Position numbers and translations under genes: made by a program. A stretch of 32,093 nucleotides of DNA from Oxalobacteraceae bacterium (GTDB lineage: Bacteria > Pseudomonadota > Gammaproteobacteria > Burkholderiales > Burkholderiaceae_D). A model generated the notes under the pieces. It saw only the letters and a list, made by a program, of their open reading frames with translations, was not told the DNA's origin and did not search any database. The DNA is taken from the NCBI GenBank assembly GCA_947487325.1, contig CANKWG010000003.1:1-32093 (forward strand), given 5' to 3'. Below, piece by piece: positions 8,493 to 16,731 of the stretch. How positions within the stretch are numbered: the first letter of the stretch is position 1; each line of letters begins with the position of its first letter.

Positions 8493-9452
8493 TCAGGGCT
8501 GCTTCTCATCCCGTAGCAGTTTGAAATGGAAAGGCGTCGCCTTATCAGCGGTATCAATGCGGATGAGTACGGCATCGGCCTGACTTTCTCCCGGTACCAC
8601 CACCCGAACCAGCTGACTGAGCGGGTTGCCCTTGGCGTCCTTGAGCGGACGGTCGGTCAGATACTGGTGCGTATCGCCCTGAATCAGCAGCACTGGCTTT
8701 TCCCATGCGGCGACTTCTTCTGCGAGTACCGCGTTCCAGCGTACGAACCCCGAGCCTTTTCGGGGCTCGCCGAAGAACGTGTCTGCCTGCATAGCCAGCA
8801 CCACCGCTTCATCCCTATTGGCTTTTGCTTCGGCAAAAGTCTCCTTCAGCCACGCAATATTTGCGTACTCGCGCGCTGCAAACTCACTGGAGGAGGGTAG
8901 ACCTGGTTGCAGATTATTGTTCGAGCCCACCAGGTGCAGGGTTGCAAAGCGCACTTTGCCTTGCGACCAGCGACGATTTTCTACAAAGGAGGTAAATGAT
9001 TTTTGGCTGGACTGCGTCTGCAAAGGCAGTCGTTGTTTGCCCAGACTTTCGCTCGGCGAAAAAAACAGCTGACGAATTTTTTCCAGACGCTCCAGCGGAT
9101 CGTAGCGACCATTGCTGACCCGGTGGCAGTCTGTCCACTCATTGTCGCCGGGCGTATAAATCAGTGCGCGATCAAATCGGTCAAACAGCTGTCGCACGCT
9201 CAGAAAAGTTTCATCTGAACAGACAGTGCTGCCAGATTTGATGTCGCCCACGTGTATCGTGAACGACAGCGGCTGACCATTAAGTTTGTGAATCAGCCCA
9301 GCAAATTCTTCATGCGGTCCATAGGGAAGATCGCCAATGGCCGCGAAAGTAAACGACTGGGCGAATACTGAGGCAGGAAAAATCAGCGCGCTGGTCAACG
9401 CCAATGCGTTGAAGACTCTGGAAGCAAGCATAAGCGGGTCCGGTGATGACAT
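8493..9452 (-). CDS. Secreted calcineurin-like metallophosphoesterase
   Basis: The protein has a cleavable signal peptide (hydrophobic ALALTSALIFPASVFA, cleavage probably after AQS) and then the metallophosphoesterase motif series: GDLPYG, HVGDIKSG, YTPGDNEWTDC and, near the C-terminus, LLIQGDTHQYL. These supply the Asp, Asn and His ligands of a two-metal centre, so a periplasmic phosphatase or phosphodiesterase is likely; the substrate is unknown. The ATG at 9452 and an in-frame ATG at 9431 are both possible; the latter gives a more typical signal peptide. It lies downstream of the three-repeat protein gene on the same strand, with about 150 bp between. Confidence 0.8.
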   Translation of the reverse strand: MSSPDPLMLASRVFNALALTSALIFPASVFAQSFTFAAIGDLPYGPHEEFAGLIHKLNGQPLSFTIHVGDIKSGSTVCSDETFLSVRQLFDRFDRALIYTPGDNEWTDCHRVSNGRYDPLERLEKIRQLFFSPSESLGKQRLPLQTQSSQKSFTSFVENRRWSQGKVRFATLHLVGSNNNLQPGLPSSSEFAAREYANIAWLKETFAEAKANRDEAVVLAMQADTFFGEPRKGSGFVRWNAVLAEEVAAWEKPVLLIQGDTHQYLTDRPLKDAKGNPLSQLVRVVVPGESQADAVLIRIDTADKATPFHFKLLRDEKQP

Positions 9453-9482
9453 CGTGCATCAGGGTGATGCCGACATGACCCG

Positions 9483-9510
9483 CCGATTCTACCGAACATT
9501 TCAGAATCGG
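9483..9510. repeat. 8 bp inverted repeat between two minus-strand genes
   Basis: CCGATTCT (9483-9490) and AGAATCGG (9503-9510) form a perfect 8 bp stem with a 12-base loop. There is no T-run on the minus strand, so it is at best a weak or rho-assisted terminator for the gene upstream on that strand. It overlaps the stop of the barrel-like tail noted at 9501. Confidence 0.3.
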
Positions 9511-9548
9511 TAGCCCACCATCACGCGACCCACCGTCGATTTAAGATG
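9501..9548 (-). pseudogene. Possible remnant of an outer-membrane protein C-terminus
   Basis: On the minus strand a short frame ends HLKSTVGRVMVGYRF followed by TGA. Alternating hydrophobic residues ending in Tyr-x-Phe at the very C-terminus are the usual last strand of outer-membrane beta-barrel proteins. The frame has no start of its own and upstream runs into the end of the three-repeat protein gene in another frame. It may be the leftover 3' end of a lost porin-like gene, or a coincidence over about 16 codons. Confidence 0.2.
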
Positions 9549-9600
9549 CAAGCTCTCGCTGCACACTTGCAAAGGAGTGCGCGAAAGAGCGACGCGGACA

Positions 9601-10572
9601 TTATTTACCGCGCATCAGCCCTGACAGTCGCACTAGGTAATCCCGACACCGTACATAGTCACCCGGCATCACGGCCTGGCAGTCCAGTCTGGCGCGAGCG
9701 AAGTCCATATCGTCGACGATGGCCACCGACCATCCGATGTAACGATTGAGCAGAGCATCCAGTTGCGTCGGATTTGTGTGCAAGCGCCATTCGCTCTCGC
9801 CAAGTTGAATTAATGCATAGAGTGGTGCCGGGTCGCGATAGGGTATCTGGTCCAAGGTGCGAAACTGGGTGGGAATTTGCTGGCGATTGTTGTCAACGAT
9901 GCTGTCGATATCAGAGAGGTGCATGCGACACGCTATTTCGGTATGCGCGTTTTCGCAGCTATCGCGAATACCTCCAAATATTTTTGACATCGGATAGAGC
10001 ACATAGTGATCCGGGAGAAAGCGCTCGATGACCTCGTGTATCCATTCCCAGTGCGCCGCGAGCGCCGACTGTAAAGTGAGTGCATCAAGTTCTGTCAAAG
10101 CATTAAGCACAGCGCTATCACGATGCGGTAGCTGTGCAGGACGTAAAAGCACAGCCGGCCGTACACTGGACTTCATCGGCACCTTGGCCTTCTGTTTCAT
10201 TTGAAACGAAAGGAAATCCATGTACAGACGACACGCAGCGGGTTCTCGCTGTTGTGTACATCGCTGTCGCGCTGTGTCGAAAAATAATGACGATGATGTG
10301 ACCTTGGCCCGCAATGGTACAAACATCGCCAGCTTGCGCTCTATGCGTTGCCAGTCCTGCTGTATTGCCAATTGAAACGCGGTCTCATCACGCGCCAGCA
10401 AGGTATCCAGCGGACGAGGATTTCGATAGGGCAGATCAGCGAGCGAGAGTGTTTGTGCCAGAGCGACAGAGCAGAGAAACGACTGCCAGAACAGTATTAC
10501 CAACAACATTACCATCAGCAGACATCGTCGCAATGGCATGCTTATCACATTGATTCGCCCAAAAGAGTTCAT
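9601..10572 (-). CDS. Exported protein of three cysteine-paired repeats, unknown function
   Basis: I do not recognise the family. The 323-residue product has an N-terminal signal peptide or anchor (LLMVMLLVILFWQSFLCSVALAQ, about residues 18-40). The rest is three copies of a unit of roughly 100 residues. Each begins with a Leu/Ile-Pro-Tyr/His-Arg motif: LADLPYRNPRPL (44-55), PAQLPHRDSAVL (145-156) and LDQIPYRDPAPL (240-251). Each ends with a cysteine pair: C105/C114, C206/C215, C298/C309. The Pro-to-first-Cys distance is 57, 57 and 54 residues. The cysteines probably form one disulfide per repeat in the periplasm. An internal ATG at 10539 would give a shorter signal peptide. It follows cbbR by 44 bp on the same strand. 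Confidence 0.7.
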   Translation of the reverse strand: MNSFGRINVISMPLRRCLLMVMLLVILFWQSFLCSVALAQTLSLADLPYRNPRPLDTLLARDETAFQLAIQQDWQRIERKLAMFVPLRAKVTSSSLFFDTARQRCTQQREPAACRLYMDFLSFQMKQKAKVPMKSSVRPAVLLRPAQLPHRDSAVLNALTELDALTLQSALAAHWEWIHEVIERFLPDHYVLYPMSKIFGGIRDSCENAHTEIACRMHLSDIDSIVDNNRQQIPTQFRTLDQIPYRDPAPLYALIQLGESEWRLHTNPTQLDALLNRYIGWSVAIVDDMDFARARLDCQAVMPGDYVRCRDYLVRLSGLMRGK

Positions 10573-10616
10573 GCCCCATGATGGCGGCCTTGGGGTGGGC
10601 AGCCCTTGAGGCGTGT

Positions 10617-11579
10617 CTAGTGATTGGCAGAACGTCGCATCAGCAAATTCGGATACAAATCTTCAATGATTGCAGCGCCATGCTCGAGTACAAAGTACCG
10701 GAAGGCTTCTGCAGCGGGCGAGGGGTTGCCCCGATTGAGCGCAACGACATGCCAAGTTCGTGAAATCGGTGTGTCATCAATATCGAGTATCGCAATCTTG
10801 CCGTAGGTTTTTTCTAGGCCGACGGTATGCAGAGACACAAAGGAAATCCCAAGGTTTGCCATCACCGCTTGTTTAATGCTTTCCGTGGACGACATTTCCA
10901 TAGATACGGGCGGTGTCAGACCGCGCTCTTGTAAAAATCGTTCCATGATGAGGCGTGTGCCCGAGCCTTCTTCCCGAGAAATCAATTCGACCTGATTAAG
11001 CGCCGAGGCAGAGATGCTTTGTTCCTTGGACAACGGATGATCGGGACTGGCGATAAAGGCATGTGGGTGCGGTGCGAATGCTTCAATACGCGTATCCAGA
11101 TCAGCGGGGGTGCGGCCCATGATTGCAATATCGATATCGCCATCACGCAGCATCTCAATCATCTGATCGCGGTTGCGTACTTCAATTTTGATTTGCAGGC
11201 CGAAATGTTCTTCGCGAAAGCGCGAGAGTAGCTGGGGAACAAAATACTTCGCCGTACTGACCAGCCCGATTTTCAGCGTGCCACCCTGAGTACCGCGTAG
11301 TTTGGACAGCATGACTTCTGCTTCCCGTAAATTCAGTGCGACACGTTTCACGTAGACCAGAAAGTACTCGCCGGCCGTCGTTAACTCGACCCGCCGTCCC
11401 ACCCGAGAAAACAGCGCCACCCCCAAATCCCCCTCGAGCTCCTTGATTTGCATCGAAACGGCCGGCGCAGTCAGGTTTAATTCTGTTGCCGCTTTGCTAA
11501 AGCTGGCGTGACGCGCCGCGCTAAGGAAAATGCGCAATTGGCGCATGCTCAGGTTTCTGAGGAGTTTTAGACTTTTCAT
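10617..11579 (-). CDS. cbbR: LysR-type regulator CbbR of the Calvin cycle operon
   Basis: A full-length LysR protein (320 residues). The N-terminal winged helix is MRQLRIFLSAARHASFSKAATELNLTAPAVSMQIKELE, followed by a linker helix and a co-inducer-binding domain (LKIGLVSTAKYF..., EEGSGTRL). The ASFSKAA...APAVSMQIKELE block and the position divergent from cbbL identify it as CbbR, which activates cbb transcription in response to Calvin-cycle metabolites or redox state. The ATG at 11579 is used here; an in-frame ATG at 11546 begins directly at MRQLRIF and is a good alternative, and neither has a clear Shine-Dalgarno sequence. Paired TNA-N7-TNA sites in the 199 bp gap to cbbL fit autoregulated divergent control. 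Confidence 0.93.
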   Translation of the reverse strand: MKSLKLLRNLSMRQLRIFLSAARHASFSKAATELNLTAPAVSMQIKELEGDLGVALFSRVGRRVELTTAGEYFLVYVKRVALNLREAEVMLSKLRGTQGGTLKIGLVSTAKYFVPQLLSRFREEHFGLQIKIEVRNRDQMIEMLRDGDIDIAIMGRTPADLDTRIEAFAPHPHAFIASPDHPLSKEQSISASALNQVELISREEGSGTRLIMERFLQERGLTPPVSMEMSSTESIKQAVMANLGISFVSLHTVGLEKTYGKIAILDIDDTPISRTWHVVALNRGNPSPAAEAFRYFVLEHGAAIIEDLYPNLLMRRSANH

Positions 11580-11591
11580 AAGAGCAATAGA

Positions 11592-11636
11592 TCAGAATAT
11601 CTGATTAGTATGCAAATGATAGATGAATATACCTTA
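11592..11636. promoter_or_regulatory. Paired CbbR operator sites in the cbbR-cbbL gap
   Basis: TCA-N7-TGA at 11592-11604 sits in the perfect inverted repeat ATCAGA-ATA-TCTGAT (11591-11605). TGA-N7-TTA follows at 11624-11636. Both fit the TNA-N7-TNA (T-N11-A) pattern known for CbbR and LysR-type regulators. Their starts are 32 bp apart, about three helical turns, which fits recognition and activation sites on one DNA face. They lie close to the cbbR start and about 140 bp before the cbbL ATG. The -35-like TTGACT at 11688-11693 has no convincing -10 partner. Confidence 0.6.
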
Positions 11637-11778
11637 ACAGATGAAAACTATACATTCCAGTCACCGCTTGCTCTAATGCGTTCATTCTTGACTGGCATTG
11701 TTCATTGTTGATCAGCCAAGGATACAAATGACGTACCAGCATGCGTCCCGCCCATCAGGCGCTTAACAGGAGACTGCA

Positions 11779-13260
11779 ATGAACAAACCCGTCGAAGGCC
11801 GCATCACTGATATGAAAGAGCGCTACAAGGGTGGCGTTCTGAAATACGCACAAATGGGCTACTGGCGCCCTGATTACACACCGAAAGATACCGATTTTAT
11901 TTGTGTCTTCCGTATTACGCCTCAGGAAGGTGTTGATTCCATTGAAGCTGCCGCGGCAGTGGCTGGAGAATCATCGACCGCGACCTGGACCGTGGTGTGG
12001 ACCGACTTGTTGACTGCGCATGAGGATTATCAGGCTAAAGCTTTCCGTGTCGATACCGTGCCAGGCACGGGCCCTGGCACCGATAAGGAACAGCAGTATT
12101 TCGCCTACATCGCTTACGACATTGTTCTGTTTGAAGAAGGTTCAATCGCCAACGTTACTGCCTCACTGATAGGCAATGTGTTTTCGTTCAAGCCACTCAA
12201 AGCAGCGCGCCTAGAAGATATTCGTATACCCGTCGCTTACGTAAAAACATTCAAAGGCCCACCAACCGGCATTATCGTCGAGCGTGAGCGCCTGGATAAA
12301 TTCGGCCGCCCCCTTTTGGGCGCGACGATGAAGCCCAAGTTGGGCCTCTCCGGTAAAAACTACGGCCGCGTTGTTTACGAAGGCCTGACGGGTGGACTTG
12401 ATTTCACCAAAGACGATGAAAACATCAATAGTCAGCCCTTCATGCACTGGCGCGATCGTTTTCTGTTCTGTATGGAGGCCGTTAATCGCGCGCAGGCAAA
12501 CACCGGTGAGATCAAGGGCCACTATCTCAACATTACGGCCGCGGACATGGAAGAAATGTATGCGCGGGCAGAGTTCGCTAAGTCGCTAGGCTCTAACATC
12601 ATCATGGTCGACTTGATTATTGGCTGGACCGCTATTCAGTCGATTTCTAACTGGAGCCGCAAGAACGACATGATCTTGCACATGCATCGCGCAGGTCACG
12701 GCACCTACACGCGTCAAAAAAATCATGGTGTTTCATTCCGAGTGATGGCCAAGTGGCTGCGTTTAGCCGGTGTCGACCATCTGCACGCTGGTACCGCCGT
12801 CGGCAAACTCGAAGGCGATCCGATGACCGTTCAGGGCTATTACAACGTCTGCCGCGAGAGCTACAACAAGCAAGATCTTTCACGCGGCTTGTTCTTCGAT
12901 CAGGACTGGTGCGATATGAAGAAAGTCATGCCAGTGGCCTCAGGCGGTATTCACGTGGGTCAGATGCATCAGCTCGTTGATTTGTTTGGCGATGACGTCG
13001 TGCTGCAGTTTGGCGGCGGCACTATTGGCCACCCGGACGGTATTCAGGCGGGCGCTATTGCCAACCGCGTGGGCCTCGAGGTCATGATCAAGGCACGTAA
13101 TGAAGGCAAGGACATCATTAATGAAGGTCCAAGCATTCTGAAAAACGCAGCCAAGACCTGCAAACCGCTCGAAAAGGCCCTGGAGACCTGGAAAGATGTG
13201 TCCTTCAATTACACATCGACCGATACACCCGACTTCGTCGCCACACCGACTGCGTCATAA
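11779..13260 (+). CDS. cbbL: RubisCO large subunit, red-type form IC
   Basis: CbbL carboxylates ribulose-1,5-bisphosphate to two 3-phosphoglycerate, the CO2-fixing step. The protein is 493 residues, form I length. The opening KERYKGGVLKYAQMGYWRPDY is typical of red-type form IC. The catalytic motif GGLDFTKDDEN carries the lysine that is carbamylated (about residue 211), and HMHRAGHGTYTR, GTAVGKLEGDP and FGGGTIGHPDG provide phosphate and active-site loops. A C-terminal tail suitable for threading by CbbX follows. AGGAG lies just before the ATG. It is the first gene of the operon, divergent from cbbR, with cbbS 27 bp downstream. Confidence 0.98.
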   Translation: MNKPVEGRITDMKERYKGGVLKYAQMGYWRPDYTPKDTDFICVFRITPQEGVDSIEAAAAVAGESSTATWTVVWTDLLTAHEDYQAKAFRVDTVPGTGPGTDKEQQYFAYIAYDIVLFEEGSIANVTASLIGNVFSFKPLKAARLEDIRIPVAYVKTFKGPPTGIIVERERLDKFGRPLLGATMKPKLGLSGKNYGRVVYEGLTGGLDFTKDDENINSQPFMHWRDRFLFCMEAVNRAQANTGEIKGHYLNITAADMEEMYARAEFAKSLGSNIIMVDLIIGWTAIQSISNWSRKNDMILHMHRAGHGTYTRQKNHGVSFRVMAKWLRLAGVDHLHAGTAVGKLEGDPMTVQGYYNVCRESYNKQDLSRGLFFDQDWCDMKKVMPVASGGIHVGQMHQLVDLFGDDVVLQFGGGTIGHPDGIQAGAIANRVGLEVMIKARNEGKDIINEGPSILKNAAKTCKPLEKALETWKDVSFNYTSTDTPDFVATPTAS

Positions 13261-13287
13261 ATCAGAGACCTTACAAGGAGCATCACT

Positions 13288-13710
13288 ATGCGCATCACAC
13301 AAGGACAATTTTCCTTCCTGCCGGATCTGACTGATGACGAGATTCGCGCTCAAATCGATTACGCCATCGGCAAGGGCTGGGCGGTTTCCGTTGAATGGAC
13401 CGACGACCCACATCCGCGTAACTGCTATTGGAACATGTGGGGCATTCCCATGTTTCAGATCAAAGATGGCGCCGCAGCGCTGTATGAAGTCAATGCCTGT
13501 CGCAAAGCGCATTCCGAGGTGTACATCAAGGTCAACGCCTTTGATAACACCCGCGGCGTCGAATCCATGGTCATGAGCTTCATTGTTCAGCGTCCATCGT
13601 ACGAGCCTGGATTCGGACTGCAACGTACTGAGGAAGCAGGTCGCAATATTCGTTACACCACGATTAGCTACGCGACTCAGCGTCCAAGCGGTGAACGTTA
13701 CTCTTCCTAA
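13288..13710 (+). CDS. cbbS: RubisCO small subunit, red-type
   Basis: The 140-residue product is the form IC small subunit: MRITQGQFSFLPDLTDDEI, then WTDDPHPRNCYWNMWGIPMF and a C-terminal extension (SYEPGFGL... YTTISYATQRP). That extension is typical of red-type small subunits and builds the beta-barrel at the holoenzyme's central channel. Eight copies cap the L8S8 complex. An AGGAG precedes the ATG. It lies between cbbL and cbbX with short gaps, in the standard cbbLSX order. Confidence 0.97.
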   Translation: MRITQGQFSFLPDLTDDEIRAQIDYAIGKGWAVSVEWTDDPHPRNCYWNMWGIPMFQIKDGAAALYEVNACRKAHSEVYIKVNAFDNTRGVESMVMSFIVQRPSYEPGFGLQRTEEAGRNIRYTTISYATQRPSGERYSS

Positions 13711-13725
13711 GACAGGAGCCCCAAG

Positions 13726-14637
13726 ATGAATGCGCCGACATCGCCAGCCTCTATCGACCTGCAGCAAATACTGCGTGACGCCGAGGTACAGCCCGTCATC
13801 GATCAGCTTGAAAATGAGCTGATCGGGTTGGCGCCGGTGAAGGCGCGCATTCGGGAAATCGCCGCCTTTCTTGTGGTCTCGCGTGCGCGTGCGGCCATGG
13901 GTTTGGAAGCGGCGACACCCAGTCTGCACATGTGCTTTACCGGGAATCCCGGGACAGGAAAAACCACCGTTGCTTTGCGAATGGCAGAAATTTTGCACCG
14001 ACTGGGATACGTGAGAAAAGGTCATGTGGTGTCGGTGACGCGTGATGACCTGGTGGGCCAATACATCGGTCACACCGCACCCAAGACAAAAGAAATTCTG
14101 AAGAAAGCCATGGGCGGCGTTCTATTCATTGATGAAGCCTACTACCTCTATCGCCCTGAGAATGAGCGCGATTATGGTCAGGAGGCCATCGAGATTCTTT
14201 TGCAAGTGATGGAAAACCATCGTGATGATCTGGTTGTCATTCTGGCCGGATACAAAGATCGGATGGATACCTTCTTTCAGTCTAACCCGGGCATGTCATC
14301 ACGTATTGCGCATCATATTGATTTCCCTGACTACGGTGAGCCAGAGCTTTTGCAAATCGCCGGCAAAATGGTCGGTGCGATGAATTATCGCTTTGATGAT
14401 GAAGCTAGCAAGGCGATGGATGAGTACATTCACTTGCGTCGCCAGCAGCCGCATTTTGCGAACGCACGCTCGATACGTAATGCCCTTGATCGCGCGCGGC
14501 TACGTCAAGCAAACCGCTTGTTCCAGCTGGCAATGGAAGGCTCTGTCAGCGTGACTGCTGATGATTTGTCGACCCTCAGTGGTGCAGACATTCGTGCATC
14601 CCGGGTATTCACCGGTGGACTGGCAGAAAAAAAATAA
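13726..14637 (+). CDS. cbbX: Red-type RubisCO activase CbbX (AAA+)
   Basis: CbbX is the hexameric AAA+ motor that removes inhibitory sugar phosphates from red-type RubisCO by pulling on the CbbL C-terminal tail, and is activated by RuBP. The 303-residue protein carries Walker A GNPGTGKT (about residues 73-80), pore-loop-like YIGHTAP, Walker B VLFIDEAYYL (about 131-140) and sensor/arginine-finger regions (GMSSRIAHHIDFPDY). It is nearly identical in layout to known CbbX. An ACAGGAG lies before the ATG. Its place directly after cbbLS is the usual one for form IC systems. Confidence 0.97.
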   Translation: MNAPTSPASIDLQQILRDAEVQPVIDQLENELIGLAPVKARIREIAAFLVVSRARAAMGLEAATPSLHMCFTGNPGTGKTTVALRMAEILHRLGYVRKGHVVSVTRDDLVGQYIGHTAPKTKEILKKAMGGVLFIDEAYYLYRPENERDYGQEAIEILLQVMENHRDDLVVILAGYKDRMDTFFQSNPGMSSRIAHHIDFPDYGEPELLQIAGKMVGAMNYRFDDEASKAMDEYIHLRRQQPHFANARSIRNALDRARLRQANRLFQLAMEGSVSVTADDLSTLSGADIRASRVFTGGLAEKK

Positions 14638-14649
14638 ACAGGAGTCACT

Positions 14650-15717
14650 ATGCATCAAGGCCGCACCACTTTATCGAAGTTCCTGATCCAGCAGCTCAAG
14701 GGTGCGCCCGAGCAAAGTGATCTGGCCGCGCTGTTGGTGGATATCGCCGCTGCTGTAAAAGCAATCTCAGCCATGACTGCCAAAGGTGAATTGGGCGGCG
14801 TATTGGGTAGCCTCGACAGTACCAATGTGCAGGGCGAGACACAGAAAAAACTCGATGTGATGTCTAACCAAGCTTTCATCAACACCTTTTCGATGGGTGG
14901 TTTGGTTGCCGGTCTCGCTTCGGAAGAAAACGACGACCCCGTCGAAATTGACTCACGAGATGGCGGCGGTCGCTTTCTGGCCGTGTTCGATCCGCTTGAT
15001 GGCTCTTCCAATATCGATGTGAATGTATCCGTCGGTTCTATTTTTTCGGTGCTGCGTGCGCCTGAAGGTCGCGCGCCTGCCATCACTGACTATCTGCGTC
15101 CCGGCAAACATCAACTCGCTGCAGGTTATGCAATCTATGGCCCCTCCACGATGTTTGTGCTGACGGTCGGCAAAGGCACGCATGGCTTTACCCTCGATCG
15201 CGAAGTGGGCAATTTCATCCTCACGCATCCACACCTGCAGATCCCCGAGGACACCAGCGAATTCGCGATCAATGCCAGCAACGAGCGCTTTTGGGAGCCG
15301 CCCGTGCAACGCTATGTCGCCGAGTGCAAGAACGGCAGCACCGATGTGCGCCAACGTGATTTCAATATGCGCTGGATCGCCAGCATGGTGGCGGATATTC
15401 ATCGCATTCTCATGCGTGGCGGTGTCTTCATGTATCCGCGTGATACCAAAGATCCGTCCAAGGAAGGACGTTTGCGTTTGATGTACGAGGCTAATCCGAT
15501 GAGCTTTGTGGTGGAGCAGGCTGGCGGTATTGGCTCGACTGGGCGCATGCGCATTCTTGACATCGAACCCGAGCAGATTCATCAGCGTGTGCCCGTCATC
15601 ATTGGTTCGCGCAATGAAGTCGAGCGACTCGAACGCTATCACCGTGACTACGATAGCGGCGTCGATGAAAAATACAGTTCGCCATTGTTTCAGGAGCGCT
15701 CGCTGTTTGCGAGCTAA
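14650..15717 (+). CDS. cbbF: Fructose-1,6-bisphosphatase class I
   Basis: Hydrolyses fructose-1,6-bisphosphate, and in many autotrophs sedoheptulose-1,7-bisphosphate, in the regeneration half of the Calvin cycle. At 355 residues it has the expected length. The metal-binding motifs are visible: ASEEND near residue 90 and FDPLDGSSN near 114-122, with the C-terminal YEANPMSFVVEQAGG motif. ACAGGAG lies just before the ATG, the same ribosome-binding-site form as at cbbX. It follows cbbX by 12 bp and precedes cbbP. A separate sedoheptulose bisphosphatase gene is not in this operon, so this enzyme may do both jobs. Confidence 0.96.
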   Translation: MHQGRTTLSKFLIQQLKGAPEQSDLAALLVDIAAAVKAISAMTAKGELGGVLGSLDSTNVQGETQKKLDVMSNQAFINTFSMGGLVAGLASEENDDPVEIDSRDGGGRFLAVFDPLDGSSNIDVNVSVGSIFSVLRAPEGRAPAITDYLRPGKHQLAAGYAIYGPSTMFVLTVGKGTHGFTLDREVGNFILTHPHLQIPEDTSEFAINASNERFWEPPVQRYVAECKNGSTDVRQRDFNMRWIASMVADIHRILMRGGVFMYPRDTKDPSKEGRLRLMYEANPMSFVVEQAGGIGSTGRMRILDIEPEQIHQRVPVIIGSRNEVERLERYHRDYDSGVDEKYSSPLFQERSLFAS

Positions 15718-15767
15718 TTGCCGCGACGTCGCTGCCACTATAAAAATTAAATTCTCAGGAGACCTCT

Positions 15768-16640
15768 GTGTCGGTTAAACATCCCATCGTCGCGATCACC
15801 GGTTCCTCGGGTGCGGGTACGACCACTGTCATGAAAAGCTTTCAGCACATCTTTCGCCGGGAACAGATTAAGGCGCAGATTTTGGAAGGCGATTCCATGC
15901 ACCGCTACAACCGCTTGGAAATGCGGGAAGAAATGAAAAAGCAGCAGGCAGCGGGTAACACGGGCTACAGCCATTTCAGCCCTGAAGCCAACATTCTTGG
16001 CGAACTCGCCGACACATTTAAAAAATTTGGTGAAGCCGGCATAGGGCGCGTGCGCAGATACATACACGACGATATTGAAGCTGCGCAATTGAATCAGTCG
16101 CCGGGTACGTTTACGCCTTGGCAGGAAATGGAGGCCGGCGCGGAACTCTTGTTCTATGAAGGTCTGCATGGCGGTTATGTCGGTGATGACGCGGACGTTG
16201 CAAAGCATGTGGATTTGCTGGTTGGCGTGGTACCCATCATCAATCTTGAGTGGATACAAAAGCTGCATCGCGATCAGAACATGCGCGGCTATTCACAGGA
16301 TGCGGTGATGGACACGATCTTGCGCCGTATGCCGGATTACATGCGTCATATTTGCCCGCAGTTTTCGCGCACGCATGTGAATTTTCAGCGTGTGCCGACG
16401 GTAGATACCTCCAATCCCTTCATTGCCAAAGACATTCCCAGTGCCGATGAAAGCATGGTGGTGATTCGGTTCGCCAATCCCAAGGGCATTGATTTTCCGT
16501 ATCTGATGTCCATGATCGAGCGCTCATGGATGACGCGGCCGAATACGTTCGTTATCCCTGGCGGGAAAATGGGGCTGGCGATGCAATTAATTTTTACGCC
16601 GATGATTTTGCGTTTGATGGACAGGAAGCGGCGAATTTAA
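15768..16640 (+). CDS. cbbP: Phosphoribulokinase
   Basis: Phosphorylates ribulose 5-phosphate to RuBP, the committed step that supplies RubisCO. The 290-residue length matches the short proteobacterial (class I, octameric) enzyme. The nucleotide loop GSSGAGTTTV at residues 12-21 has the Thr-Thr form typical of this class, and YEGLHGGYV is the characteristic substrate/catalytic region. It uses a GTG start at 15768, supported by AGGAG about 6 bases upstream and by the conserved KHPIVAITGSSG beginning. It lies between cbbF and cbbT in the usual F-P-T order. Confidence 0.97.
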   Translation: MSVKHPIVAITGSSGAGTTTVMKSFQHIFRREQIKAQILEGDSMHRYNRLEMREEMKKQQAAGNTGYSHFSPEANILGELADTFKKFGEAGIGRVRRYIHDDIEAAQLNQSPGTFTPWQEMEAGAELLFYEGLHGGYVGDDADVAKHVDLLVGVVPIINLEWIQKLHRDQNMRGYSQDAVMDTILRRMPDYMRHICPQFSRTHVNFQRVPTVDTSNPFIAKDIPSADESMVVIRFANPKGIDFPYLMSMIERSWMTRPNTFVIPGGKMGLAMQLIFTPMILRLMDRKRRI

Positions 16641-16731
16641 ACAGGCCGATCAGCACTTGAAATTCTGTTCGCCGACACGCGTTGGTGGGATCGAAAGAGC
16701 CGCAATAAAAATTTCGCCATAAGGCCTTACT

